Of a DNA stretch of 64,000 bases, positions 1-8,474 are shown piece by piece; position 1 is the stretch's first letter; the number at the start of each line of letters is the position of its first letter. The DNA comes from Lysinibacillus irui. Lineage in GTDB: Bacteria > Bacillota > Bacilli > Bacillales_A > Planococcaceae. Made by a program: the position numbers and the translations under genes. The stretch lies in contig NZ_CP113527.1 in assembly GCF_028877475.1 (NCBI RefSeq), forward strand, positions 2,535,501 to 2,599,500, written 5' to 3'. The notes below the pieces were generated by a model, which had not been told where the DNA came from, did no database searches, and saw only the letters and a list, made by a program, of their open reading frames with translations.

Positions 1-131
1 CAGAAACTTCAGGTGTTAAAGCTACTTTTTCATAATGCGATCAATAGGAGAGTTAACAATATACTCACTTTCCTTTTGCCATATTTGTCATTTCTGTTGT
101 CACTTTTGTCATTAAAATTAACCATAAAAAA

Positions 132-221
132 ACACAAATACCTAGGAAGTTCACTTTAAATTACTCAAAGGAGGTGAGGAATTTAAAAATCTTCCACAAG
201 CTTGGTATTTGTGTCAAACTA
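132..221 (-). terminator. Possible long-loop terminator of the sigma-54 activator gene
   Basis: Arms ACACAAATACC (132-142) and GGTATTTGTGT (204-214) are perfectly complementary, with a second inner pairing GGAAG/CTTCC (145-149 with 191-195). Read on the minus strand the stem is followed by a run of seven T. The loop carries an AAAGGAGGTGAGG stretch in plus orientation that no start codon follows. The rest of 1-228 shows no gene; three TTGTCA-type repeats lie around 87-113. Confidence 0.4.
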
Positions 222-228
222 ATTTATA

Positions 229-1620
229 CTATAAATTTACACTTTTTAGTTTTCTATAAAGCGTCCTTGTACTTATTCCTAATTCTTCGGCAACTCGTTC
301 TTTTCCAGCAGTATCATCTCCATATCGAGCGAGCATTTGGTAGATGACCTCCATTTCTGTATCTTTTAATATAGTAGAATTGCTATAAAGATTTTTCGCT
401 TTATTCTTTTCGATAATATATTTGGGTAAGCTTTCCTTAGTTAATTGTAGGGAATTTTCCATTACCATACTGTACTCTAATACATTTTCTAACTCTCTTA
501 TGTTCCCTGGCCAAGAGTATAATTTCAACTCCTCCAAAAATTCATTTGAAAAATCTTTAATAAATTTCCCTGTTTTATGCTGAATCTTTTCAAGTAGCTT
601 TTCAATCAAATATTCAATTTCATCCGTTCTTTCCTTTAAAGGGGGCAACGTTAAAGGGATAACATTTAGACGATAATATAAGTCCGAACGAAACTCACCT
701 TTTCTCACCATATCTTCTAAAGATTTATTTGTAGCAGCAATAATTCTTACATTTACTTTTCTAGGCTCAATTGCTCCGACTCTATAAATAAGTCCATCTT
801 GCAATACCGTTAACAGCTTTGCCTGTAAATGTAATGGTAATTCTGTAATTTCATCGAGGAATAAAGTGCCCTTGTCTGCCACTTCAAAATAGCCCATTTT
901 TCCTTTTCTTCTTGCCCCTGTAAACGCCCCTTCATCATAGCCAAATAACTCACTTTCAAACAAGTTTTCAGGAATACTTGCACAATTCAGCTCTATAAAT
1001 TTCCCTTTATGTGTAATGCTATTTGAATGGATATATTTAGCTAATAAACTTTTTCCCGTCCCCGTCTCTCCCGTTATGACAATTGACGATGGGCTATTTG
1101 CAATACTACTTAACTTACTCTTGATAAGTTGTAAGTGAGGTGCGTTGCCTAATACATATTTCGTGTCAGTTCCTTTTTTATTTTCAAGTAATAAATAGGA
1201 TCCTTCACTGTTCAAGGCATTGATAATCATATCTCCCAACCTAGTTAACCAATTCTGATATATCTTCTGCTCAGAAGAAAGTTTTTTCTCCCCCTCCTCT
1301 GTAAAACTGACAAATGTCAAATATCCGAAGTGACGATCTCCTTTTACTAAATTCATCATCATTTCCACTTTAGATGGACAATTATTTTGGAATCTACAAC
1401 CAGAACACACTTTCATTTGGCCAGGCTTTTGTAAATATTGAACAGACTTAGAATAATATTTTTGGAAGAACGGCAGGTGTACTGTTATCCCTTTTTGCTT
1501 TCTATATTCTTCTGTTGCTAGAAATACTTCACCATTTGAAGTGAAATAGGCCATTTCTAATTGTAATAGTTCACCAAAAGCATCCAGCATAGATTGCACT
1601 AATTTTTCGGCATTCAACAT
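229..1620 (-). CDS. Sigma-54-dependent transcriptional activator (PocR-like sensor, AAA+, Fis HTH)
   Basis: Enhancer-binding protein that would remodel sigma-54 RNA polymerase by ATP hydrolysis. The N-terminal ~160 residues look like a small-molecule sensor of the PocR type and carry a cysteine cluster CSGCRFQNNC. The AAA+ domain follows, with Walker A GETGTGKS, the sigma-54 contact loop GAFTGA and Walker B GTLFLDE. A Fis-like helix-turn-helix ends the protein (ELGISTRTLYRKL). The ATG at 1620 is chosen because GGAGGG sits 6 nt upstream; an in-frame ATG at 1635 lies before that ribosome site. It is divergent from rpoN. Target genes are not in the window. The ligand is unknown. Confidence 0.88.
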   Translation of the reverse strand: MLNAEKLVQSMLDAFGELLQLEMAYFTSNGEVFLATEEYRKQKGITVHLPFFQKYYSKSVQYLQKPGQMKVCSGCRFQNNCPSKVEMMMNLVKGDRHFGYLTFVSFTEEGEKKLSSEQKIYQNWLTRLGDMIINALNSEGSYLLLENKKGTDTKYVLGNAPHLQLIKSKLSSIANSPSSIVITGETGTGKSLLAKYIHSNSITHKGKFIELNCASIPENLFESELFGYDEGAFTGARRKGKMGYFEVADKGTLFLDEITELPLHLQAKLLTVLQDGLIYRVGAIEPRKVNVRIIAATNKSLEDMVRKGEFRSDLYYRLNVIPLTLPPLKERTDEIEYLIEKLLEKIQHKTGKFIKDFSNEFLEELKLYSWPGNIRELENVLEYSMVMENSLQLTKESLPKYIIEKNKAKNLYSNSTILKDTEMEVIYQMLARYGDDTAGKERVAEELGISTRTLYRKLKSVNL

Positions 1621-2169
1621 CATATCCCTCCACATACATCAAAAAAGTAATAATACTAATTTAGTTATAGTAAAAAATAGCTCCTAATTAAACTATGTTA
1701 TATGGAACGGAAGCCCAATTATCTTCTCTTTTTTAATTCGCCAAAAGTTACATCTTACCTTTAAAATTTTCTGTCAGTAAGGATAATATAGAATCCCTTT
1801 CCAATTAGAAAACTTGTAGGTAGGATTCACAACAAAAAAGCCACCCAAAATTGAGGCCCTATAAAAGTAAAACTTAATACTTAATGGGGCAGTACATGGG
1901 TAGCTAATTTAATTATTTATATTGTAATCTATGAAACATTAGTGCATTAGAGGGGAACATGTCAAGTCGGTTCCATGGTTGAATCCTCTATCATTAGGAG
2001 CATAAAATTACCAGATAACCTAAGATCCATTAACTATGTGATATACCGTTCTGTTTGTAGTCTTCATTCGCTTCCTACAAATAATCTTTATTAACTATTT
2101 GATCTATTATAGACAAAAAATCTAGATTAGATAATAATAACATTACATAGAGAAAATGAGGTGATTCCC
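1621..2169. other. Intergenic region between activator and rpoN
   Basis: About 550 bp with no supported gene. It should hold the divergent promoters of the activator and rpoN. I searched by eye for a sigma-54 -24/-12 element (TGGCAC-N5-TTGC) and found none convincing. A weak hairpin (GGAAC/GTTCC around 1955-1972) is probably noise. Confidence 0.5.
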
Positions 2170-3495
2170 TTGAAAATGAATTTAAACGTCTCACAACAAA
2201 TTACCCAAACGTTGACAACCGAACTCATTCATCAATTGGAACTACTACAATACTCCAGCTCAGAATTAGAACAACATATTTATGAGAAATCAAATGAAAA
2301 CCCTTTATTAACTGTAATTGAGAAAAATATGAATCATACAAAGGACATTGTAGACCTTGCCACAATGTCTATAAAAGGTATTCAACCTAAGCAAAAACAA
2401 CATTATGATTTTATTCAAACTCGGCTAACACAGCAACATTCATACATTACCCAACTACTTGATCAAATACCCTTCCACCCAGATATTACACCGCATGATA
2501 GAGATATTTTAAAATATTTCATATGTAACCTCGATGAACACTTATTTTTAAATGTAGACCTATCCAAAGTTGCTGAATCTTTTAACATCTCTTTAGACCA
2601 TATAAAAATACTGCTAGAACTATTACAAACCTTCGAACCTCTTGGCGTTGGAGCAAGAGATTTTAAGGAATATTTATTAATTCAAATATACAATGATCTA
2701 GAAGCCCCACCTTTTGCAGCTCAATTCATACAACATCATTTAGAGCAAGTAGCTAATTTATCAATTAAATTGTTAAGTACGACTTATGACATTTCTATAG
2801 AAGAAACGCAAAGAACCATACAATATATACGAAACCTACAACCAATCCCAATTTCACTGGATAGTCATACGAATAACGAATATATTATACCTGATGTAAT
2901 CATCAGTAAACTGAATGGGGAATGGATTATAGAAGTTAATAATCGGTTTTTACCTAAAATAGAAATTAATCAAAATTACGTAGATCTACTAAAAGAATCC
3001 GTTGAAGATTATGCCTATTACCAACAATGCATGAACGATATCATTGTTTTAACGCAAGGGATTGCTCAGCGTGATAAAACATTATACAGCCTGACACGAT
3101 TACTTCTTGATATGCAAGCTTCATTCTTTGAGCATGGAATAAATGCCTTATCTCCAATGCGTTTAAAAGATGTTGCACAAGCATTAAATATGCATGAATC
3201 CACGATAAGTCGTGCGGTTAAAAATAAATATATCCGTACAGAACATGGCGTCTTTGCACTACAGTCTCTATTTACAAAAGGCATAATCAATGACGCTGGA
3301 AAACTTGATTCTGTATCATTTGTCAAACGCCGCATTAAAGAATTAGTAGAAAATGAAAATAGGAAATTCCCTCTATCAGATCAACAACTAACGGAAGAAT
3401 TAGAAGCGGAGGGTGTTCGAATTTCACGTCGAACAGTTTCAAAATATCGTAAAGAAATGAACATAGCCAATTCATCTAAACGTATTTATTTATAA
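2170..3495 (+). CDS. rpoN: RNA polymerase sigma-54 factor
   Basis: Alternative sigma factor of the RpoN/SigL family, directing RNA polymerase to -24/-12 promoters opened by AAA+ activators such as the adjacent one. The glutamine- and leucine-rich region I is at the N terminus (QQITQTLTTELIHQLELL), a core-binding middle follows, then an HTH (LNMHESTISRAVKNKYI) and the C-terminal RpoN box seen as SRRTVSKYRKEM. Length (about 441 aa) is normal for the family. A GTG at 2161 is part of the ribosome site AGGTGAT, so TTG at 2170 is preferred; ATG at 2176 is possible. Ends in a strong terminator. Confidence 0.93.
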   Translation: MKMNLNVSQQITQTLTTELIHQLELLQYSSSELEQHIYEKSNENPLLTVIEKNMNHTKDIVDLATMSIKGIQPKQKQHYDFIQTRLTQQHSYITQLLDQIPFHPDITPHDRDILKYFICNLDEHLFLNVDLSKVAESFNISLDHIKILLELLQTFEPLGVGARDFKEYLLIQIYNDLEAPPFAAQFIQHHLEQVANLSIKLLSTTYDISIEETQRTIQYIRNLQPIPISLDSHTNNEYIIPDVIISKLNGEWIIEVNNRFLPKIEINQNYVDLLKESVEDYAYYQQCMNDIIVLTQGIAQRDKTLYSLTRLLLDMQASFFEHGINALSPMRLKDVAQALNMHESTISRAVKNKYIRTEHGVFALQSLFTKGIINDAGKLDSVSFVKRRIKELVENENRKFPLSDQQLTEELEAEGVRISRRTVSKYRKEMNIANSSKRIYL

Positions 3496-3510
3496 AGAGA
3501 AAAATAAATA

Positions 3511-3568
3511 CCCCTCATTTGGGCTGACTGTCTTAAAAAAGCGAGCAGTTCCTAAATGAAGGGTTTTT
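3511..3568. terminator. Bidirectional terminator after rpoN
   Basis: CCCTCATTTGGG (3512-3523) pairs with CCTAAATGAAGGG (3551-3563), followed by TTTTTT. It lies between the convergent rpoN and the gene ending at 3571. Confidence 0.85.
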
Positions 3569-3570
3569 TA

Positions 3571-3864
3571 TCACTTCTTATAACCAGCCTTTTTTAATAC
3601 CTGCATGAAATAAAAGCGATACGTATTTTGGACAAATGTCTCTAATGGGAGTCCCACATTGACCTGATATTTAGTAAAAATAAAATAAAATCGTTTGTCC
3701 CATTTTAAACGTAATAGCTCTCCTGCCTCTTCACCATACTCCGCTGTAAATTCCATAATCAAGGGCTCAATCATCTCATAACAATAGTCTTTTAAGTTGG
3801 CGAGAGCTTCTATATCTTTATCTCTTTGAAAGCGAATAATCCATTCTACTAATTGCTCGTTCAT
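3571..3864 (-). CDS. Small protein resembling a sigma-factor-like helix-turn-helix protein
   Basis: 97-aa soluble protein, highly helical, with no signal or membrane segment. The pattern of conserved-looking hydrophobics (EALANLKDYCYEMIEPLI, then a basic C-terminal end FMQVLKKAGYKK) resembles the small sigma-region-2/HTH_16-like proteins of Bacillaceae, but I do not recognise it firmly. AAAAGGAT stands ahead of the ATG at a workable distance. It is monocistronic, converging on rpoN and sharing its terminator. Function unknown. Confidence 0.65.
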   Translation of the reverse strand: MNEQLVEWIIRFQRDKDIEALANLKDYCYEMIEPLIMEFTAEYGEEAGELLRLKWDKRFYFIFTKYQVNVGLPLETFVQNTYRFYFMQVLKKAGYKK

Positions 3865-3999
3865 TCGTCGTCATCCTTTTAAGTAGTGTTTCTTCCTATT
3901 TAAATTATACGCTATTTTACAAGAATCGAAAAAAGAACTATGATTCTCCTTGATTATTTACTTCCCTTAATACAAGGGCCTTGTTCAATATGTTCACGT

Positions 4000-5106
4000 T
4001 TAATCGATCGGTCGATTCCATCGTAGATGATAGTGAACGGTCTTCTTCCTTGTTTCCTTATCTAAAACAACTAGCCTATCACCCGCTTGAATGACATAGG
4101 TATTCTCTAATATGCGAACACCAGGCTGTTGTTGCTCTTGGTTGATGATCCCTATATTTTCTTCCCATATTATTTGATGTTTGTTCATATCGTACAGTAG
4201 TAAAATATGATCCGCACTTTCTCGCTGTGTTTTTCGATAAGAAACGATCGCCGTTTTTTGGGCTATATCCACATCAATCACTTTAGGTTCTAAATTTTGA
4301 TAAGCTTGTATGGCAGGCTCTGTTAGGACAGCTTGACTAAGATTATTGATTACTTGATCGTCTTCTACTGGCTGTTGATGCGTGGCAAAATAACCAGGTA
4401 AAGATGCTTCAATAAAGAAGCGTGCTGAAAGATAGTCTTTAGCTTTTGGCTCCTCGCTTAACGTCTTCCCATCATAGTGATAGAATTTGCCATCGACACC
4501 CTCCAAATATAAATTATTTTCTAAGGCTACCATCTGATGGGCACCATTGCTCAACACATCTATTAATGGCTGATGCTGCTGACGAAATTCTTTTTCAGAG
4601 AGTATTTCTTTGCCTGTTGTCATATCTAGCAATGACAATTGGCCAAATTCATCGTCACGATGATGAATAAGGAGACCACCCATAAATTTCCCAATAAGTG
4701 TTTCTTTAGAAGAGGAAGATTGTGTCCACTGCTTTTCTCCTGTCTCGATATTCACTGCAACGAGGAGATAATGAGAAATTATATGTGTAATACCATTCGA
4801 TGTTCCGTTATTTTCAGAGCCTCGCACCATTTGAACAGCAATACTTTGTGAATCATCTGTATAAATGGCGGAATCTGATTTGATTGGAAAAGCTCTCCCT
4901 GCTAAGCCAAAAATAATCATTAAGAAATTGCTGATCAATAAAAAAATAATGAGCAAAATGCTAGACGTGATGAGCCGTTTCCGTTTTATAACGATAAACA
5001 ATACTAGTAATAATCCTAAGCCCAATATGACATATAAAAAAATATCGTGGATTAACCAACCATTTAAGCGCCAAGAATACAAATATCGTTGAAGAAATTG
5101 TTCCAT
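4000..5106 (-). CDS. Membrane-anchored protein with PQQ-like beta-propeller repeats
   Basis: The first ~75 residues hold two hydrophobic segments (about 22-40 and 47-68). The remainder is predicted to be outside the membrane and contains repeat-like units of the PQQ/WD kind, for example AVNIETGEKQW and SLLDMTTGKEI, suggesting a partial beta-propeller. It resembles the PA2928-type family, but that is a guess. The start at 5106 has AAGGAGG 7 nt upstream. It follows the CbrC-like gene by 28 bp on the same strand, so they may be cotranscribed. No catalytic motif seen. Confidence 0.7.
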   Translation of the reverse strand: MEQFLQRYLYSWRLNGWLIHDIFLYVILGLGLLLVLFIVIKRKRLITSSILLIIFLLISNFLMIIFGLAGRAFPIKSDSAIYTDDSQSIAVQMVRGSENNGTSNGITHIISHYLLVAVNIETGEKQWTQSSSSKETLIGKFMGGLLIHHRDDEFGQLSLLDMTTGKEILSEKEFRQQHQPLIDVLSNGAHQMVALENNLYLEGVDGKFYHYDGKTLSEEPKAKDYLSARFFIEASLPGYFATHQQPVEDDQVINNLSQAVLTEPAIQAYQNLEPKVIDVDIAQKTAIVSYRKTQRESADHILLLYDMNKHQIIWEENIGIINQEQQQPGVRILENTYVIQAGDRLVVLDKETRKKTVHYHLRWNRPID

Positions 5107-5134
5107 TTTTCTACCTCCTTAAAACCAAAAACTA

Positions 5135-5965
5135 TTAGCTAAAATCAGAATATAGTACATATCGGTCACATTCTAAGCACTGAAATAAATAGCCTTGATG
5201 ATGACCATTGTTCATTAAGGATGCAGAAAGTTCATCTTTCGAAAAGCCTGTGTAATTGTCAAATTCATTGTCTATCCCTAGCTCCACTAAATCACTCCAG
5301 CCGACATAGCCGATAAACGCACAATAGTCCGAACAATGAGCCACCCAATTATTGCCCTGCCAGCTTACATAGCCAGGCGTTCGATAGAGCACTTCCTCGG
5401 CAAACTTAGGATTCGTAACCTGTTCATCATCTAGTAAGTCTTGCTGGAAAGAACCATCATATTTTTGAGCTGCTTCCCCACTATGTATGCAGGAAGGACA
5501 AAGATAATCTACATCCTCAATTGCATAAATACCACCAGTATAATAGACATCAACCTCCTGCTGGCAACAATCACATACAACGAATTCATCTGTTTCAAAA
5601 ATTTTAGCTTCGAGAGGGTTTGGTAAATATTTAAACGTTGGGATTTTCGTTTTTAATTGCCGATGGTCTCTAATTTTTCTTGGTAACAGAGGATTAACGG
5701 AATTTGGTTTATTTATGTAGGTTTGGAGAACGCCATATTTTTTCAGATCTTTCTTATCTGCTTTATTCATAATAGTTGTAAATAATTGATAAGCTTCTGG
5801 ATACATTCTTAGTAAGCAATAAACCTCTACTAGTATCCTTAACGTTTCTTCAGTTTGTGGCTCCTGCTTTACTTGATCTTTGAAAGCATGCATTTCATTA
5901 ATCGTTATTGGATTGGAAGGATTAAAATTTTTTCTAAGTTCATGCCATTTGTCCGCGATTATCAT
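5135..5965 (-). CDS. CbrC (UPF0167) family protein
   Basis: The C-terminal ~170 residues match the CbrC family: FKYLPNPLEAKIF, then CDCCQQEVDVYY, LCPSCI, and a C-terminal CLECDRYVLY. The paired cysteines suggest zinc binding. The family is named from colicin E2 tolerance in E. coli; its biochemical role is unknown. The N-terminal ~100 residues are an unassigned helical extension. ATG at 5965 is chosen over an upstream in-frame start at 6061 because the longer version would overlap the whole end of the ABM gene. The ribosome site is weak. Confidence 0.8.
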   Translation of the reverse strand: MIIADKWHELRKNFNPSNPITINEMHAFKDQVKQEPQTEETLRILVEVYCLLRMYPEAYQLFTTIMNKADKKDLKKYGVLQTYINKPNSVNPLLPRKIRDHRQLKTKIPTFKYLPNPLEAKIFETDEFVVCDCCQQEVDVYYTGGIYAIEDVDYLCPSCIHSGEAAQKYDGSFQQDLLDDEQVTNPKFAEEVLYRTPGYVSWQGNNWVAHCSDYCAFIGYVGWSDLVELGIDNEFDNYTGFSKDELSASLMNNGHHQGYLFQCLECDRYVLYSDFS

Positions 5966-5997
5966 TATAAAGTAGGCCCCCTTCTCATTCACTATTT

Positions 5998-6306
5998 CTA
6001 TTTTACAAAAGAATACTCTTTTATTATTTGGCAGATTTCTACTTGATAGTTTGTGTACCATTTACCTTTACCCAATTGTTGTGCAGTCAAATGCTTGGCA
6101 TTGTCTTTCCAGGCTTGAATAGCTTCTAGTGATTCCCAATAGGACACCGTAATACCTCTACCTTCATCGTTTCTTACACTTTCAACACGCAGGAAGCCAG
6201 GCTGTTGCTGTGCCAATGTGTTTATTATTTCCGCCATCTCGCCATAGCCCTCCCCATCTCGATCGGTTCTTTGCGATGTAAAAATTACTGCATAGTACGT
6301 TTCCAT
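5998..6306 (-). CDS. Antibiotic biosynthesis monooxygenase (ABM) domain protein
   Basis: 102-aa single-domain protein of the dimeric alpha+beta-barrel ABM fold: N-terminal YYAVIFTSQR, a middle QQPGFLRVESVRNDEGRGITVSYWES and AIQAWKDNAKHLTAQ, the usual ABM signature. Such proteins include heme or quinone monooxygenases, but most have unknown substrates. GAGGAG lies 6-8 nt before the ATG. It is divergent from an ArsR-type regulator with a palindrome in between, so that regulator probably controls it. Confidence 0.85.
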   Translation of the reverse strand: METYYAVIFTSQRTDRDGEGYGEMAEIINTLAQQQPGFLRVESVRNDEGRGITVSYWESLEAIQAWKDNAKHLTAQQLGKGKWYTNYQVEICQIIKEYSFVK

Positions 6307-6329
6307 TTATTTCTCCTCCTCTATAACTT

Positions 6330-6348
6330 TTATTGTAAACGATAATAA
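6330..6348. promoter_or_regulatory. Candidate ArsR-type operator
   Basis: An imperfect palindrome, TTATTGT-AAA-CGATAATAA, in the 87-bp gap between the divergent ABM and ArsR genes. Position and symmetry suit a shared operator; binding is inferred. Confidence 0.4.
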
Positions 6349-6393
6349 CTTTAACTAAAATCATAATATAGAAAATTGAAAGGATTGTGACAT

Positions 6394-7080
6394 ATGGGAA
6401 TTAATCCAAACATGGCTGAAGTTGCATCACTACTCGGCGATACATCAAGAGCCACCATCCTTGCTAGTATGATGGACGGCCGTTTCCATACTGCTAGTGA
6501 ACTGGCATATATGGCTGCCATCAAACCTCAAACTGCTAGCTTTCATCTTGCTAAATTAATTGAAGGTAAGCTGATAAAAGTTGAAAAACAGGGCCGACAC
6601 CGTTATTTTCAATTAGCTGGTGAAGATATTGCTCAATTTTTGGAGTCTTTCTTAGCCATCTCACCTCCACCAGAGGTCCGTTCTTTAAAACAATCGAGCC
6701 AAATGAAATTATTACAGGATGCTCGCACTTGCTATGATCATTTAGCAGGTAAATTAGGAGTCCAATTAACGGAAGCCTTGACGGATGCAGGTTATATAAA
6801 ATTAGAGGATAAGCAATTTGTCTTAACAGATGAAGGCACTTTATTTTTCACTACATTTGGGCTTGATTTAGCTGCTGTAAAAAGAAAAAGACGCTCCTTT
6901 TCTCATGCCTGCTTAGATTGGAGTGAACGACGATACCATTTGGCTGGTGCACTTGGTAGCGAACTATTAAACCAATTATTGAGCCTCGGCTGGCTTACAC
7001 GAGTACCTTCTATTCGCGCCATCAAAGTGACAGAGAAAGGTAGGACAGGTTTTAAAGAGATATTCCAAATAGATTGCTAA
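6394..7080 (+). CDS. ArsR family winged-helix transcriptional regulator
   Basis: 228 aa. Residues 1-95 form an ArsR-type winged helix: LLGDTSRATILASMMDG, recognition-helix region AAIKPQTASFHLAKLIEGKL and wing EKQGRHRYFQL. The C-terminal ~130 residues are an extra domain seen in larger ArsR members; no metal-binding cysteine pair of the ArsR/SmtB kind is seen, so a non-metal signal is likely. GAAAGGA precedes the ATG. Divergent from the ABM monooxygenase gene. Confidence 0.87.
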   Translation: MGINPNMAEVASLLGDTSRATILASMMDGRFHTASELAYMAAIKPQTASFHLAKLIEGKLIKVEKQGRHRYFQLAGEDIAQFLESFLAISPPPEVRSLKQSSQMKLLQDARTCYDHLAGKLGVQLTEALTDAGYIKLEDKQFVLTDEGTLFFTTFGLDLAAVKRKRRSFSHACLDWSERRYHLAGALGSELLNQLLSLGWLTRVPSIRAIKVTEKGRTGFKEIFQIDC

Positions 7081-7089
7081 CAAAATAGA

Positions 7090-7118
7090 GGGCTAAGAGG
7101 TTATCTCCTAGCCCTTTT
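7090..7118. terminator. Bidirectional terminator
   Basis: GGGCTAAGAG pairs with CTCCTAGCCC, then TTTTC on the plus strand. The 3' arm overlaps the stop of the exporter gene ending at 7108. Confidence 0.75.
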
Positions 7119-7974
7119 CTTTACTAAACGTCCGATTGACTAAATAAATGCCACTAATGATAAACAACCCGCCCATAACGAGTGATTGTTTTAGCGGTTC
7201 GTTTAATAACACCCAGCCTGTTAACACGCCAAAAAAAGGAGCTAAAAATAAATAGGCACTTGTTTTCCCTGGATCACTATTTTGAAGAAGATAGTACCAC
7301 CCTGCAAATTGAATGATGGAAGAAAGAAGGCTAAGCCATAACAAAAGTAAGATGGACTGCTGATGAACAATAAAGAATGGTTGCTCTAGCAAGGTGCTAC
7401 CTAGCAAAAGGAGTACTCCTCCAAATAGCATTTGATAGGCTGATAGAACCCAAGTATCAAATAATACGCCCCATTTTTTCACTAATAGGGTCGCAATGGC
7501 CCAAAAAATTGCTGAAAGAAGCCCAAAAAGAATACCCATCTTTAATTCAAAATGAGCCCCCATGGTAATAATCACCCCTATTAAGCCAAGCAAAACGCCT
7601 ATCCATTGATAGAAGCGGTAACGTGCTTTCATAAAAATGGTGGCAAATATCACAACGAATAAGGGATTTGTAAAGGTTAAAATAGAAGATTCACTGGCTG
7701 TAATCGTGCGAAGACTTAAAAAAATGCACCCCATGACACCAGCTGTTTGAAACGACCCAATGATACAAAGCTTGAACCATTCTTCCTTTGAAGCAGGATG
7801 TGGCCTTTTAAAGATCCTAACAACAACAGCCATAATTATACCTGCCAGTATAAATCGAAAGGCAGCCAATAATAAAGGCGAAGAATACACTAATCCTATT
7901 TTTACGATGGCAAATGATGAACCCATTAAAAAGGTTGTTATCACTAATAAAGCAATAAATTGATAGTTTTTCAT
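7108..7974 (-). CDS. EamA/DMT family exporter
   Basis: 288 aa with about ten hydrophobic helices arranged as two EamA repeats (first half starts LVITTFLMGSSFAIVKIGL, second half GILFGLLSAIFWAIATLLVKK). Drug/metabolite transporter superfamily, inner membrane, substrate unknown. GAGGAGC is well placed before the ATG at 7974. Converges with the ArsR gene. No neighbour indicates a substrate. Confidence 0.88.
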   Translation of the reverse strand: MKNYQFIALLVITTFLMGSSFAIVKIGLVYSSPLLLAAFRFILAGIIMAVVVRIFKRPHPASKEEWFKLCIIGSFQTAGVMGCIFLSLRTITASESSILTFTNPLFVVIFATIFMKARYRFYQWIGVLLGLIGVIITMGAHFELKMGILFGLLSAIFWAIATLLVKKWGVLFDTWVLSAYQMLFGGVLLLLGSTLLEQPFFIVHQQSILLLLWLSLLSSIIQFAGWYYLLQNSDPGKTSAYLFLAPFFGVLTGWVLLNEPLKQSLVMGGLFIISGIYLVNRTFSKEKG

Positions 7975-8307
7975 AACTAGCTCCTCACATAATTTAATCT
8001 TGCTATATGCTAATTATAAACAGATAGTATTTCAACACTCATCGAAGTATGGATTACATTTTAAAGTTTTTGTGAATGGCATTACTTTTATATTTAGAGG
8101 AGGATTGCGATATATTATAGAGCCAAACAGCCGCGTAGTAGCTTGTTACTGCCCTTGCTTTTTAATGTCGCGTTCAAGATTATCACTTTAGGTGACCATT
8201 ACTAATGACAATATTATTCTGCCTCTCACTAGTATTGTGTCTTGCAGGATCGTTTTGCCAAGTTGAATTATGTACCTACCCTGGAAATGAAAGATTTTGT
8301 AAGAATC
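7975..8307. other. Intergenic region, no supported gene
   Basis: 333 bp without a gene I can support. A 63-codon plus-strand frame inside it has no family-like features. A GAGGAGG stretch near 8098 lacks a following start codon with a plausible product. It may be decayed sequence belonging to the hydrolase remnant next door. Confidence 0.4.
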
Positions 8308-8347
8308 AAAAAATCTTACCTCTAAAAATGAAGAGATAAGATTTTTT
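8308..8347 (-). terminator. Hairpin terminator downstream of hydrolase remnant
   Basis: AAAAAATCTTACCTCT (8308-8323) pairs with AGAGATAAGATTTTTT (8332-8347). A and T runs flank both sides, so it can act in either direction. For amj readthrough it is the first terminator. Confidence 0.7.
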
Positions 8348-8350
8348 ACT

Positions 8351-8465
8351 TTAATTTTCCATAAACGTCCTTACAATTTCTTGTGGATTTGTATGGTGTA
8401 AATATTGTCCCCATCCTATGTGATGACTTTCGAGTGTTTACCTGCTCTTCATGTAGTATGAGGGT
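8351..8465 (-). pseudogene. C-terminal remnant of an alpha/beta-hydrolase
   Basis: The minus strand reads SHHIGWGQYLHHTNPQEI followed by VRTFMEN and a stop at 8351, which is the typical end of an alpha/beta-hydrolase, with the catalytic-histidine region followed by the terminal helix. An in-frame stop lies upstream and the rest of the gene is missing up to amj at 8475. It sits directly before a terminator, as a genuine gene end would. Length is far below the family's 250-300 aa. Confidence 0.5.
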
Positions 8466-8474
8466 GTTTTTTTG

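Noticed and set aside
1621..2160. Possible sigma-54 promoter
   Set aside because: No TGGCAC-N5-TTGC within acceptable mismatch; only a weak TGGAAC stretch near 1702.
8000..8191. 63-codon plus-strand frame
   Set aside because: No ribosome site, no family-like composition, in a gap likely made of decayed sequence.
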